A stretch of 64,000 nt of DNA, taken from Amnibacterium setariae (GTDB taxonomy: Bacteria > Actinomycetota > Actinomycetes > Actinomycetales > Microbacteriaceae). The stretch lies in assembly GCF_003581425.1 (NCBI RefSeq), contig NZ_QXTG01000002.1, positions 682,001 to 746,000 on the forward strand. The letters run 5' to 3'. The stretch's first letter is position 1. Every line of letters begins with the position of its first letter. The notes below the pieces were generated by a model. That model did no database searches and was not told the DNA's origin. It worked only from the letters and a program-made list of their open reading frames with translations. A program made the position numbers and the translations under genes. Positions 49,581-58,312 of this stretch are shown piece after piece.

Positions 49581-51173
49581 ATGAGTGAGTCCGTCACCCT
49601 TCCGGCGCTCGGGGAGAGCGTCACCGAGGGCACGGTGACCCGCTGGCTGAAGCAGGTCGGCGACTCGGTCGAGGTCGACGAGCCCCTGCTCGAGGTCTCC
49701 ACCGACAAGGTCGACACCGAGATCCCGTCGCCCATCGCGGGCGTGATCGAGGAGATCCTCGTCCAGGAGGACGAGACGGTGGAGGTCGGCGCCGCGCTCG
49801 TGCGCATCGGCGACGGCTCCGGTTCGGGGTCGACCGGCAGCGAGGCCGCGCCGGAGCCCGAGGAGGCCGACCAGGCCCCGATCGAGTCGAACCCCGCTCC
49901 CGCGCCCGTGCAGGTCTCGGACGCGCAGCCGGAGGAGGACGCCGACGCCGGCACCTCCTACACGGAGCCCACGCCGGAGCAGGAGGTGGCCCAGCCCGCC
50001 GCCTCGTCCGAGCCGGCCCCCTCCCAGCAGGCGAGCGGCTCGCAGCCGCCGCTCGCCCAGGAGGCGACGAGCTCCACGGACGTCGAGCCGGGCCGGGACG
50101 CCGCGCCCGCCGCCGCGCCGAGCGCGCCGCCGACGCCCGCCCAGCCCGCAGCCGCCCCGGCACCGAGCGCGCCGGCGCAGAGCGCGCCCGCCCCGACCCC
50201 GGCGCCGAGCGCTCCCGCCGCCGCGCCGAGCACCCCGGCGGAGACCGCGGGCGCCCACGCCGCCGCGCCCTACGTCACGCCGATCGTCCGCAAGCTCGCG
50301 AACGACCGCGGGGTCGACCTGTCGAAGCTCCAGGGCTCCGGGGTCGGCGGCCGCATCCGCAAGGAGGACGTGCTCGCCGCCGCCGAGGCGCAGGCCCCGG
50401 CCGCCGCCGAGTCGGCGCCCGCCGCGACTCCGGCGAAGCCCGTCGAGCCGTCGCCGCTGCGCGGCACGACCGTCAAGATGTCGCGGCTCCGCAAGGTCGT
50501 CGCCGAGCGCGCGGTCGTCTCGATGCAGTCGACGGCACAGCTCACGACGGTCGTGGAGGCCGACGTGACGGCGGTCGCCAGGCTCCGCGCCTCGGTGAAG
50601 GACGAGTTCCTCGCCAAGACCGGGCAGAAGCTGTCGTTCCTGCCGTTCTTCGCCCTCGCGGCGGTCGAGGCGCTGCAGCAGCACCCGATCATCAACGCGA
50701 CCGTCGACGGCGACTCGATCGTCTACCCGGACACGGAGAACGTCTCGATCGCGGTCGACACCGAGCGCGGCCTGCTCACCCCGGTCATCCGGAACGCGGG
50801 CGGCCGCTCGATCGCCGACCTCGCGGGCCAGATCGCCGACCTCGCGAGCCGCACGCGCGACAACAAGCTGAAGCCGGACGAGCTGGCCGGCGGCACGTTC
50901 ACGCTGACCAACACGGGGTCGCGCGGCGCGCTGTTCGACACCCCGCTCGTGTTCCTGCCGCAGGTCGCGATCCTCGGCACCGGCGCGGTCGTGAAGAAGC
51001 CGGCGATCGTCCCGACGGCCGACGGCGGCGAGTCGATCGCGATCCGCTCCACGGTCTACCTCGCGCTCAGCTACGACCACCGCATCGTGGACGGCGCCGA
51101 CGCGGCCCGCTTCCTCACCGCGGTGAAGCAGCGCCTCGAGGGCGGCGACTTCCGGGGCTCGCTCGGCATCTGA
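49581..51173 (+). CDS. sucB: 2-Oxoglutarate dehydrogenase E2 (dihydrolipoamide succinyltransferase)
   Basis: 530 residues. A single lipoyl domain spans 1-78, with the lipoylated lysine K43 in STDKVDTE. A long Pro/Ala/Ser/Glu linker follows (about 80-230), then a peripheral-subunit-binding domain (VTPIVRKLANDRGVDLSKLQ, about 233-272), a second short linker, and the catalytic acyltransferase domain ending SYDHRIVDGADAARF with His/Asp. Substrate choice between succinyl and branched or pyruvate E2 is inferred from the family and actinobacterial context with lpdA, so the symbol is likely but not certain. A hairpin follows at 51203. Confidence 0.9.
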   Translation: MSESVTLPALGESVTEGTVTRWLKQVGDSVEVDEPLLEVSTDKVDTEIPSPIAGVIEEILVQEDETVEVGAALVRIGDGSGSGSTGSEAAPEPEEADQAPIESNPAPAPVQVSDAQPEEDADAGTSYTEPTPEQEVAQPAASSEPAPSQQASGSQPPLAQEATSSTDVEPGRDAAPAAAPSAPPTPAQPAAAPAPSAPAQSAPAPTPAPSAPAAAPSTPAETAGAHAAAPYVTPIVRKLANDRGVDLSKLQGSGVGGRIRKEDVLAAAEAQAPAAAESAPAATPAKPVEPSPLRGTTVKMSRLRKVVAERAVVSMQSTAQLTTVVEADVTAVARLRASVKDEFLAKTGQKLSFLPFFALAAVEALQQHPIINATVDGDSIVYPDTENVSIAVDTERGLLTPVIRNAGGRSIADLAGQIADLASRTRDNKLKPDELAGGTFTLTNTGSRGALFDTPLVFLPQVAILGTGAVVKKPAIVPTADGGESIAIRSTVYLALSYDHRIVDGADAARFLTAVKQRLEGGDFRGSLGI

Positions 51174-51197
51174 CCCGCACCCGGCCTCGGTCCGAGG

Positions 51198-52394
51198 TCA
51201 CCCTGGAGGCTCCGCGACGACGTCGCGGAGCCTCCAGCCGTTCGGCAGCCGGACGGCCAGCGCGGTGCCGTCCCCGGACGTGCCGAGCGCCGTGCCGCCG
51301 CCCTCGGTCACCCGCAGCCCCCGCCGCTCGATCCGGGCGGCCGCGGTGCCCGCCCGCACCGCCGCGAGGTCGGCCGCGAGGACCGGCGAGCCCGGGGCGT
51401 CGACCGCGTCGAGGCACGCCTCGCTCCCCCGCGCCAGGCAGTCGTCGCGCGCGGCGAGCAGCCGGTCGAGCGCCGCGGCCGGCTCGACCTCGCGACCGAC
51501 GTCGGCCGACCGCGGAGCGGCGGCGCGGGTCGTCCCGGCGCGGGGCGTCGCCGTCGGCCGGACCGCCGTGCCGGACGGCGCCGGACGCGCCGAGAGCGGG
51601 GACGACGCGGCCGGAGCAGCCGGCGCCGCACCCGCCGGCAGGAGGACCACCGCGACGACCAGCAGGACCGCGGCGCCGCCGAGCGCGAGCCAGGCCCTGG
51701 GGCGCACGGCCCCGAGCGCGCGACGGACGCGCAGGGCGGCGGACTCCCCCGGACCGCCCGGCGGATGCTGCCCGGGCGACGCCGGGACCAGCCGCGCGGG
51801 CAGCGCCGCACCGATCGGCAGGACCGGCTCGACGGGCCGCCGCAGCCGCACGGGCACCGCGGGCGCGAGGGCGTAGAGCGCTGCCGCGAGGGCGAGGAGG
51901 TCGTCCCCCTCCGGGAAGGGCGCACCCGTCGGGGCGAGCAGCGCCGTCCCGAGCAGCCGGAACGCGGCCACGTCGTCCCTGCGCCGTGCGGCGAACGCCT
52001 CCGGTCCGACGCGCCGCAGCAGCGCGGGCGCGAGCGGTGCGGACCAGGACGGGCTCCCCTCCGCGTCGAGCAGCACGGCGTCGGCCCGGACCCCGCCGTG
52101 CGCGACGCCGGCGCCGTGCAGGCGCGCGAGCGACTGGGCCAGCGGGACGAGGACCGTCACCGCCTCCCCCGTCGGCAGCCCGCCCGGGGCGGCGAGCAGC
52201 TCCGGCAGCCGCGCCGCCGGTGCCGGCACGAGCACGACGAGGTCGCCGTTCGGCGCGGTGCCGACGTCGAGGACCGGGGTCAGGTGCGCTCCGGCGCCCA
52301 CGAGCAGCGCCTCGAGGCGGTCGGTGCGGTCGGGGCGGAGCCGGAGCTCGACGGCGGCGACGTCGGTCGCGGTGTCGGTCACGGCGGGGAGCAT
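51198..52394 (-). CDS. Pseudokinase-like membrane protein
   Basis: 398 residues from ATG 52394; GTG 52382 is an alternative, as the AGGAG lies very close to the ATG. The first 190 or so residues look like a degenerate Ser/Thr kinase fold: LVPLAQSLARLHGAGVAHGGVRADAVLLD occupies the catalytic loop position but HGG replaces the HRD/HxD Asp, and no P-loop is visible. A membrane segment (AWLALGGAAVLLVVAVVLL) lies near 230-250. A Pro/Ala/Thr-rich outer segment and a beta-rich tail follow. It is probably a sensor or scaffold. The gene converges on sucB, and its last 13 codons carry the sucB hairpin. Confidence 0.72.
   Translation of the reverse strand: MLPAVTDTATDVAAVELRLRPDRTDRLEALLVGAGAHLTPVLDVGTAPNGDLVVLVPAPAARLPELLAAPGGLPTGEAVTVLVPLAQSLARLHGAGVAHGGVRADAVLLDAEGSPSWSAPLAPALLRRVGPEAFAARRRDDVAAFRLLGTALLAPTGAPFPEGDDLLALAAALYALAPAVPVRLRRPVEPVLPIGAALPARLVPASPGQHPPGGPGESAALRVRRALGAVRPRAWLALGGAAVLLVVAVVLLPAGAAPAAPAASSPLSARPAPSGTAVRPTATPRAGTTRAAAPRSADVGREVEPAAALDRLLAARDDCLARGSEACLDAVDAPGSPVLAADLAAVRAGTAAARIERRGLRVTEGGGTALGTSGDGTALAVRLPNGWRLRDVVAEPPG
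51203..51237. terminator. Perfect 17-bp hairpin shared by the sucB and pseudokinase genes
   Basis: Arms CTGGAGGCTCCGCGACG and its exact complement with a single base between them. It lies 30 bases after the sucB stop and inside the 3' coding end of the convergent pseudokinase gene. Confidence 0.85.
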
Positions 52395-52454
52395 GCTCCT
52401 CCGCCACGCCCCTCCGCCCGCCTCGGCCTGGGGAGGAGCGGATACGCTGCTCTC

Positions 52455-53150
52455 ATGGCCCGATCCACCGGTCGCCCGGCCCGGGAGCCGGGTCGAGTCC
52501 GACAGCTCCTCGACGTCTTCACGATGACCCGGAAGGTCGACCCCACCCTCGTCTGGTGGATGCTGCTCGCCTTCCTCGTGCCCGTCCTCGTCGGGATCGT
52601 GCTCGCGTTCGTCGCGGCCGGCTCGGTGCTCGGCGCGATCCTCTGGGTCGTCGTGGGCGTCGCCGCGGGCTTCCTCGCCGCGCTCATCGTGATGAACCGT
52701 CGCGCAGAGCGCGCCGCCTACGCCCGCATGGAGGGCCAGCAGGGCGCGGTGGGCGCGGTGCTGCGTGCCACGCTCCGCCGCGGCTGGCGCGGCAGCGAGA
52801 TCCCCGTCGCGGTCAGCCCGCGGTCCCGCGACGCGGTCTACCGCGCGGTCGGCCGCCCCGGCGTCGTGCTGATCGCGGAGGGGCCGAAGGGCCGTACGCA
52901 GCGCCTCGTCGACGAGGAGCGCCGGAAGGTCCTCCGGGTCGCCCCGAACACGCCGATCTCCGTGCTCCGCGTCGGCGGCGACGAGGGGTCGATCCGTCTC
53001 GGGCAGATCAACCGCAGCCTCGCCCGCCTGAAGCCCAAGCTGACGCGCGCGGAGGTGCTGGCCGTCAGCAACCGGCTCGAGTCCCTCGCCGGCGGCGTGC
53101 CGGTGCCGAAGGGCATCGACCCGACGAGGACGCGCCCCGTCCGTCGGTGA
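52455..53150 (+). CDS. DUF4191 family membrane protein
   Basis: 231 residues from ATG 52455. Two membrane segments lie at about 33-80 (LVWWMLLAFLVPVLVGIVLAF and the following hydrophobic run). A cytoplasmic domain follows with RRGWRGSEIPVAVSPRSRDAVYRAVGRPGVVLIAEGP and PNTPISVLRVGGDEGSIRL, typical of DUF4191. Function unknown. The family is regularly found close upstream of glnA in actinobacteria. The stop overlaps the J-domain gene start (GTGA), so the two are coupled. Confidence 0.88.
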   Translation: MARSTGRPAREPGRVRQLLDVFTMTRKVDPTLVWWMLLAFLVPVLVGIVLAFVAAGSVLGAILWVVVGVAAGFLAALIVMNRRAERAAYARMEGQQGAVGAVLRATLRRGWRGSEIPVAVSPRSRDAVYRAVGRPGVVLIAEGPKGRTQRLVDEERRKVLRVAPNTPISVLRVGGDEGSIRLGQINRSLARLKPKLTRAEVLAVSNRLESLAGGVPVPKGIDPTRTRPVRR

Positions 53151-53581
53151 CCGCCGCCGGTCCCGCATCGCGCTCGGCGGCGGCCGAGCTGCTCGGCGTG
53201 CCGGAGGGCGCGTCGGCGCAGGAGGTGCAGCGCGCCTTCCTCCGCGCCGCACGACGCACCCATCCCGACCTGCAGGGCGAGGCCGACGAGGAGACCCGCC
53301 GCGCCGCCGGGGAGGCGTTCGCCGCGCTGACCGACGCGCGGGACGTGCTGCTCGCGGCGCTGCCGATGGACCCGCTCGAGCGCGCGGGGCTCGCCGCGCC
53401 GCCGCCCGGTGCCGTCGCGCCCGCCTCCTACCGGGCCCCCGCCCGCGGGCTCGGCGGGTCGCTCGTCGTGCTCGCGCTGCTCGGCTTCCTGCTGATCGGC
53501 ATCGTCGCGGCCGAGTACGCGCTGCTCGGCCAGGGCGATCCCGGGGCGCCCGTCGACCCGTCGGTGACCCTCGCGCCCTGA
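53147..53581 (+). CDS. J-domain (DnaJ-like) membrane protein
   Basis: 144 residues from GTG 53147. An N-terminal J domain (about 10-70) has the helix II basic patch RAFLRAARRT and the HPD motif at residues 39-41, the residues needed to stimulate Hsp70. A single C-terminal membrane segment (SLVVLALLGFLLIGIVAAEYALL) anchors it, leaving a short tail. It may recruit DnaK to the membrane, possibly for the DUF4191 partner with which it is translationally coupled; that is inference. No zinc-finger or substrate-binding DnaJ domains are present. Confidence 0.82.
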   Translation: MTAAGPASRSAAAELLGVPEGASAQEVQRAFLRAARRTHPDLQGEADEETRRAAGEAFAALTDARDVLLAALPMDPLERAGLAAPPPGAVAPASYRAPARGLGGSLVVLALLGFLLIGIVAAEYALLGQGDPGAPVDPSVTLAP

Positions 53582-53596
53582 CGGACCGCGACCGCC

Positions 53597-53634
53597 GTAA
53601 CGTCCGCGAAACGAACCGGTGACCTCGCCGAAAC
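53597..53634 (+). promoter_or_regulatory. GlnR-type operator upstream of glnA
   Basis: GTAAC-n6-GAAAC-n6-GTGAC-n6-GAAAC, all four half-elements and all three spacings matching the actinobacterial GlnR consensus. A candidate -10 TAGGGT lies at 53646-53651, so the box would overlap or cover the -35 region. The glnA start is 77 bases downstream. Confidence 0.92.
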
Positions 53635-53710
53635 GACGCCCCCCGTAGGGTCGTCACCGACTGCATCTGCAGTCGCCTCCCCGGACCACGCGCAGGAGAT
53701 CGACAGCCGC

Positions 53711-55147
53711 ATGCCCACCCCCACGTTCACGGACTCGTCCGAGGTCATCAAGTTCATCAAGGACACGGACGTCAAGTTCCTCGACATCCGGTTCACCGAC
53801 CTCCCGGGTGTGCAGCAGCACTTCAACATCCCGGCGTCGACCGTCGACGAGGAGTTCTTCTCGGTCGGCCAGCTGTTCGACGGCTCCTCCATCCGGGGCT
53901 TCGCGAACATCCACGAGTCGGACATGCAGCTGATTCCGGACATCTCGACGGCCTACGTCGACCCGTTCCGCGTCGAGCGCACGCTGATCCTCGTCTTCGA
54001 CATCTACAACCCGCGCAACGGCGAGATCTACGCGAAGGACCCGCGCCAGATCGCGCACAAGGCCGAGAACTACCTCGCCACGACGGGCATCGCGGACACC
54101 GCCTTCTTCGCGCCCGAGGCCGAGTTCTACATCTTCGACGACGTGCGCTACGAGGTCTCGCAGGGCTCGAGCTTCTACAAGGTCGACTCGAGCGAGGCGG
54201 CCTGGAACTCCGGCCGCGAGGAGATCGGCGGCAACCTCGCGAACAAGACGCCCTACAAGGGCGGCTACTTCCCGGTGTCGCCGGTCGACCAGCACGCGGA
54301 CCTCCGCGACGACATCTCGCTGAAGCTCATCGAGGCCGGCCTGATCCTCGAGCGCGCCCACCACGAGGTCGGCACCGCCGGCCAGGGCGAGATCAACTAC
54401 CGCTTCGACACGCTCGTGCACGCGGCCGACGACATCCTGAAGTTCAAGTACATCGTCAAGAACACGGCCCGCCAGTGGGGCAAGACGGCGACCTTCATGC
54501 CGAAGCCGCTGTTCGGCGACAACGGCTCGGGCATGCACACCCACCAGTCGCTCTGGAACGGCGGCCAGCCGCTGTTCTACGACGAGGCCGGCTACGGCGG
54601 GCTCTCGGACATCGCGCGCTGGTACATCGGCGGCATCCTGAAGCACGCGCCGTCGCTGCTCGCCTTCACGAACCCGACGACGAACAGCTACCACCGCCTC
54701 GTCCCGGGCTACGAGGCCCCGGTGAACCTGGTGTACTCGGCCGGCAACCGCTCCGCCGCGATCCGCATCCCGATCACGGGCACGAACCCGAAGGCGAAGC
54801 GCATCGAGTTCCGCGCGCCCGACGCCTCCGGCAACCCGTACCTCGCGTTCGCCGCGCAGCTGATGGCGGGCATCGACGGCATCCAGAACCGCATCGAGCC
54901 GCACGAGCCGGTCGACAAGGACCTGTACGAGCTGCCCCCGGAGGAGGCGAAGCTCATCCCGCAGGTGCCGGGCTCGCTCGACCTGGTGCTCGATGCGCTC
55001 GAGGCCGACCACGACTACCTGACCGCGGGGAACGTGTTCACGCCCGAGGTCATCGAGACGTGGATCGACTACAAGCGGGAGAAGGAGATCAAGCCGCTCG
55101 CGGCCCGTCCGCACCCGTTCGAGTACGAGCTGTACTTCGGCGTCTGA
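53711..55147 (+). CDS. glnA: Glutamine synthetase, type I
   Basis: Main ammonia-assimilating enzyme, 478 residues. Seen: [25 protein letters not shown] near the N-terminus, the metal-binding AEAEFYIF, the latch [19 protein letters not shown], the ATP-site [24 protein letters not shown], and the adenylylation site [10 protein letters not shown] with Y406. The sequence class is the adenylylated GSI-beta form, and the modifying enzyme GlnE is encoded just downstream in the opposite direction. Regulation by GlnR is supported by the box at 53597-53634. The start ATG 53711 has AGGAG upstream. Confidence 0.97.
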   Translation: MPTPTFTDSSEVIKFIKDTDVKFLDIRFTDLPGVQQHFNIPASTVDEEFFSVGQLFDGSSIRGFANIHESDMQLIPDISTAYVDPFRVERTLILVFDIYNPRNGEIYAKDPRQIAHKAENYLATTGIADTAFFAPEAEFYIFDDVRYEVSQGSSFYKVDSSEAAWNSGREEIGGNLANKTPYKGGYFPVSPVDQHADLRDDISLKLIEAGLILERAHHEVGTAGQGEINYRFDTLVHAADDILKFKYIVKNTARQWGKTATFMPKPLFGDNGSGMHTHQSLWNGGQPLFYDEAGYGGLSDIARWYIGGILKHAPSLLAFTNPTTNSYHRLVPGYEAPVNLVYSAGNRSAAIRIPITGTNPKAKRIEFRAPDASGNPYLAFAAQLMAGIDGIQNRIEPHEPVDKDLYELPPEEAKLIPQVPGSLDLVLDALEADHDYLTAGNVFTPEVIETWIDYKREKEIKPLAARPHPFEYELYFGV

Positions 55148-55165
55148 TCCGAGCCGCACGCACGC

Positions 55166-55195
55166 GAGGCCGTCGCCCTTCGGGGCGGCGGCCTC
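55166..55195 (+). terminator. Terminator of glnA
   Basis: GAGGCCGTCGCCC pairs with GGGGCGGCGGCCTC around a short loop, followed by CGTCGTTCC. Confidence 0.75.
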
Positions 55196-55214
55196 CGTCG
55201 TTCCCGGCCCTGGC

Positions 55215-55272
55215 GGGGCGCTCCGCTGCAATCCGCCTCGAGCGCTCGGCCGGATCTGCAGCGGAGGGCCCC
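55215..55272. terminator. Second hairpin between glnA and glnE
   Basis: Arms of about 21 bases (55215-55235 and 55251-55272), one bulge and one mismatch, ending just before the glnE stop. Probable terminator for leftward glnE transcription. Confidence 0.7.
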
Positions 55273-55285
55273 ACCACCGGCCGGG

Positions 55286-58200
55286 TCAGGTGAAGAGGCG
55301 CTCGAAGATCGTGCGGGCGCGGCGCGTGGCCTTCAGCAGGTCGTCCTCGAGCTGCGCGGCGGAGCCGGGCGGGTACTCGAGGATGCGGGCGATGCCCTCG
55401 AGGGCGCCGCGGTCGGTCGGCAGCAGGTCGGACGTGCGGTTCGTCCAGAGCGTGATCGCGCTGCGGAGGCGCGACGCGAGCACCCATGCGGCGCGGAGCT
55501 GCGCGGCGTCGTCCCGGTCGATCAGGCCGGCTCCGACGGCGGCGTCGAGCGCGTCCAGCGTGCTCTGCGTGCGGAGCCCCGGGACGGTCGCGCCGGCCTG
55601 GAGCTGCAGCAGCTGCACGATCCACTCGACGTCCGACAGGCCGCCGGGCCCGAGCTTCAGGTGGCGCTCCCGGTCGACGCCGCGCGGGAGGCGCTCGGTC
55701 TCCATCCGCGCCTTGATGCGGCGGATCTCCCGGACCGCGCCGTCGTCGAGCGACGCCGGGTAGCGCATGCGGTCCGCGAGGGCCTCGAAGTCCTCCACGA
55801 GCGTCCGGTCCCCCGCGACGCCGCGCGCGCGCAGCAGCGCCTGCGACTCCCACGTCAGCGACCAGCGGGCGTAGTACGCCTCGTAGGACCGGAACGAGCG
55901 GACGACCGGGCCGTTGCGGCCCTCGGGCCGCAGGTCGAAGTCGAGGTCGAGCGGCAGCCGCGGGTCGGTGGTGAGCCGCTTCACCTCGGCCACGAGCGTC
56001 GCCGCCTGCTTCTGCGCGACGTCGTCCGGCATCCCCGCGATCGGCCGGTAGACGGCGAGGACGTCGGCGTCGGAGCCGAACCCGAGCTCGGCTCCCCCGT
56101 ACCGGCCCATCGCGATGATCGCGAACTCCGGCCACGGCCCGTCGTCACGGCGGACGGACCGGACGGCGCCCGCGAGCACCGCGGTGGTGACGTCGGCGAG
56201 CGCGGGCCCGAGCTCCTGGACGGAGATCGTGCCGAGCAGCGCTCCGAGGGCGAGCCGCAGCACCTCCCTCCGCCGCGCCTGACGCAGCGCCGCCGCCGCG
56301 TCGTCCCGGACCGGGTGCCGGAGGACGGTGGCCGTCGTCTCCGACCGCAGCGCGGACCGCGGGCGGGGCTTCAGGTCGGCGTCGCGCTCGAGCCAGACCG
56401 CGGCCTCCGGGTTCGTCTCGAGCAGGCCGACGACGAACCGCGACTCGGAGAGGACGGTCGCGAGGCGCCGCGCCGCGGTCGGCGAGTCGCGGAGCATCCG
56501 CAGGTACCAGGCGGTGTCGCCGAGGCGCTCGGAGAGGCGGCGGAACGCGAGCAGGCCCATGTCGGGCGCGGGCCCCTCCGCGAACCACTGGAGCAGGACG
56601 GGCAGCAGCGTGCGCTGGATCGACGCCCGCCGGGAGACGCCGGAGGTGAGCGCCGCGATGTGGGCGAGCGCGCCGCGCGCGTCGAGGAAGCCGATCCCCG
56701 CCAGGCGGTCGGTCGCGGCCTCCGGCGTGAGCATCAGCTCGTCCTCCGGCAGCCGGCTCACGGCGGTGAGCAGCGGCCGGTAGAAGAGCCGCTGGTGCAG
56801 CCCGCGCACCCGGCCGCGGACCCGCGCGATGCGCTCCACGAGGTCGGGCCCGTCGGGCGCGAGCCCGCTCGTCCGCGCGACGACGCGCAGCTCGGCGTCG
56901 TCCGTGGGCAGGAGGTGGGTGCGCTGCAGCCGCCGCAGCTGGATCCGGTGCTCGACGAGCCGGAGCACCCGGTAGTCCTCGCCGAACTCCGCCGCCTCGA
57001 CCCGCCCGACGTACCCGCGCTCGGTGAGGGCCCGGAGCGCGGGCAGCGTCGCGCGCGCGTGCACCCGGTCGTCGGTCCGGCCGTGGACCAGCTGCAGCAG
57101 CTGCACGGTGAACTCGACGTCCCGGAGGCCGCCGGGGCCGAGCTTCAGCTGCCGGTCGGTCTGCCCGGCCGGGATGTGCTGCTCGACCCGCTGCCGCATC
57201 CGCTGCACGTCCTGCACGAAGTCGCCCCGGCCGGACGCCTGCCACACCTTCGGCCGCACCGCCTCGAGGTACCGGCGGCCGAGGTCGAGGTCGCCCGCGA
57301 GCGGCCACGCCTTCAGCAGCGCCTGGAACTCCCATCCCGACGCCCAGCGCTCGTAGTAGCCGACGTGGGAGGCGAGCGTGCGCACGAGGGCGCCGTTGCG
57401 GCCCTCCGGTCGGAGGTTCGCGTCCACCTGCCAGAGCGACGGCTCGACGTCCGTGTCGTCGATGACGCGCATCATCGCGATCGCGAGCCGGGTCGCGAGC
57501 GGCACCGGGTCGACGTCCGACTCGGGGTCGACCCGGTCGGTGACGAAGATCACGTCGACGTCGCTGACGTAGTTCAGCTCGCGGGCCCCCGCCTTGCCCA
57601 TGCCGATCACCGCGAGCGGGACGGCGCGCACGCGGTCGGCGCCGCCGGTCGCGGCGACCTCCGCCCGGGCGACCGCGAGCGCCGCCTCCAGCGCCGCGGC
57701 CGCGAGGTCGGACAGCGCGGCGGCGACCCGCTCGAACACGGCCGTGCCGGAGCGCTGCTCGAGGTCCCACGCGGCGAGCCGGGTCAGCTCGCGCCGGTAC
57801 GCGGCGCGGAGCGCGCGCCGCGCCTCGTGCGCGGTGACCGCCGCGACGCCGTCGACCGCGCCGACGGAGGCGAGCAGCGCCTCCCGCAGCGCCTCGGGCG
57901 CCTGCGGCCCGGGCACGGCCTGCTGCAGGACCTCGAGCGCGTCCGGCCGGCGGAGGAGGAAGTCGGCGATGCCGCTCGACGCCCCGAGCACCAGCGCGGT
58001 GCGGCGGGCGGCGGCGGGCTCGGCGAGCAGCGCGCCGACCGCCTCCGGGGCCTTCTCGACGAGGCGGTCGAGCGCCTGCAGCGCCTCGTCCGGTGCGCCG
58101 ACCGGGCGGTCGAACGCGGCGAGGACGGTCGTCCGCGGCAGGCCGACGCGGTCCGCGAGGTCCTCGATCGCGGCCCGCGCGCAGGTCAGGTCGCTGAACC

Positions 58201-58312
58201 CCGCCCGGGCCAGGTCGGTCAGGCGGAGCTCGTCGCCGCCGATCGCGCGGCCGGTGCGGTCGCGGCGCGGCGGCGCCGCGTCAGAGGAGCTCGAGGTTGC
58301 TGGCGAGCTCAT
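55286..58312 (-). CDS. glnE: Bifunctional glutamine synthetase adenylyltransferase / deadenylase
   Basis: Adds and removes AMP on GlnA Tyr to switch it off or on with nitrogen status. The 1008 residues have two nucleotidyltransferase domains separated by helical linkers: the first with GMGKAGARELNYVSDVDVIFV (about 240-265), the second with YGGAELGFGSDADVLAVY near 740. Each is followed by LDLDFDLRPEGRNG-type sequence. ATG 58312 lies 32 bases inside the end of the upstream glutamine synthetase gene, giving coupled translation. The order glnA, glnE, second glnA is the mycobacterial one too. Confidence 0.95.
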   Translation of the reverse strand: MSSPATSSSSDAAPPRRDRTGRAIGGDELRLTDLARAGFSDLTCARAAIEDLADRVGLPRTTVLAAFDRPVGAPDEALQALDRLVEKAPEAVGALLAEPAAARRTALVLGASSGIADFLLRRPDALEVLQQAVPGPQAPEALREALLASVGAVDGVAAVTAHEARRALRAAYRRELTRLAAWDLEQRSGTAVFERVAAALSDLAAAALEAALAVARAEVAATGGADRVRAVPLAVIGMGKAGARELNYVSDVDVIFVTDRVDPESDVDPVPLATRLAIAMMRVIDDTDVEPSLWQVDANLRPEGRNGALVRTLASHVGYYERWASGWEFQALLKAWPLAGDLDLGRRYLEAVRPKVWQASGRGDFVQDVQRMRQRVEQHIPAGQTDRQLKLGPGGLRDVEFTVQLLQLVHGRTDDRVHARATLPALRALTERGYVGRVEAAEFGEDYRVLRLVEHRIQLRRLQRTHLLPTDDAELRVVARTSGLAPDGPDLVERIARVRGRVRGLHQRLFYRPLLTAVSRLPEDELMLTPEAATDRLAGIGFLDARGALAHIAALTSGVSRRASIQRTLLPVLLQWFAEGPAPDMGLLAFRRLSERLGDTAWYLRMLRDSPTAARRLATVLSESRFVVGLLETNPEAAVWLERDADLKPRPRSALRSETTATVLRHPVRDDAAAALRQARRREVLRLALGALLGTISVQELGPALADVTTAVLAGAVRSVRRDDGPWPEFAIIAMGRYGGAELGFGSDADVLAVYRPIAGMPDDVAQKQAATLVAEVKRLTTDPRLPLDLDFDLRPEGRNGPVVRSFRSYEAYYARWSLTWESQALLRARGVAGDRTLVEDFEALADRMRYPASLDDGAVREIRRIKARMETERLPRGVDRERHLKLGPGGLSDVEWIVQLLQLQAGATVPGLRTQSTLDALDAAVGAGLIDRDDAAQLRAAWVLASRLRSAITLWTNRTSDLLPTDRGALEGIARILEYPPGSAAQLEDDLLKATRRARTIFERLFT

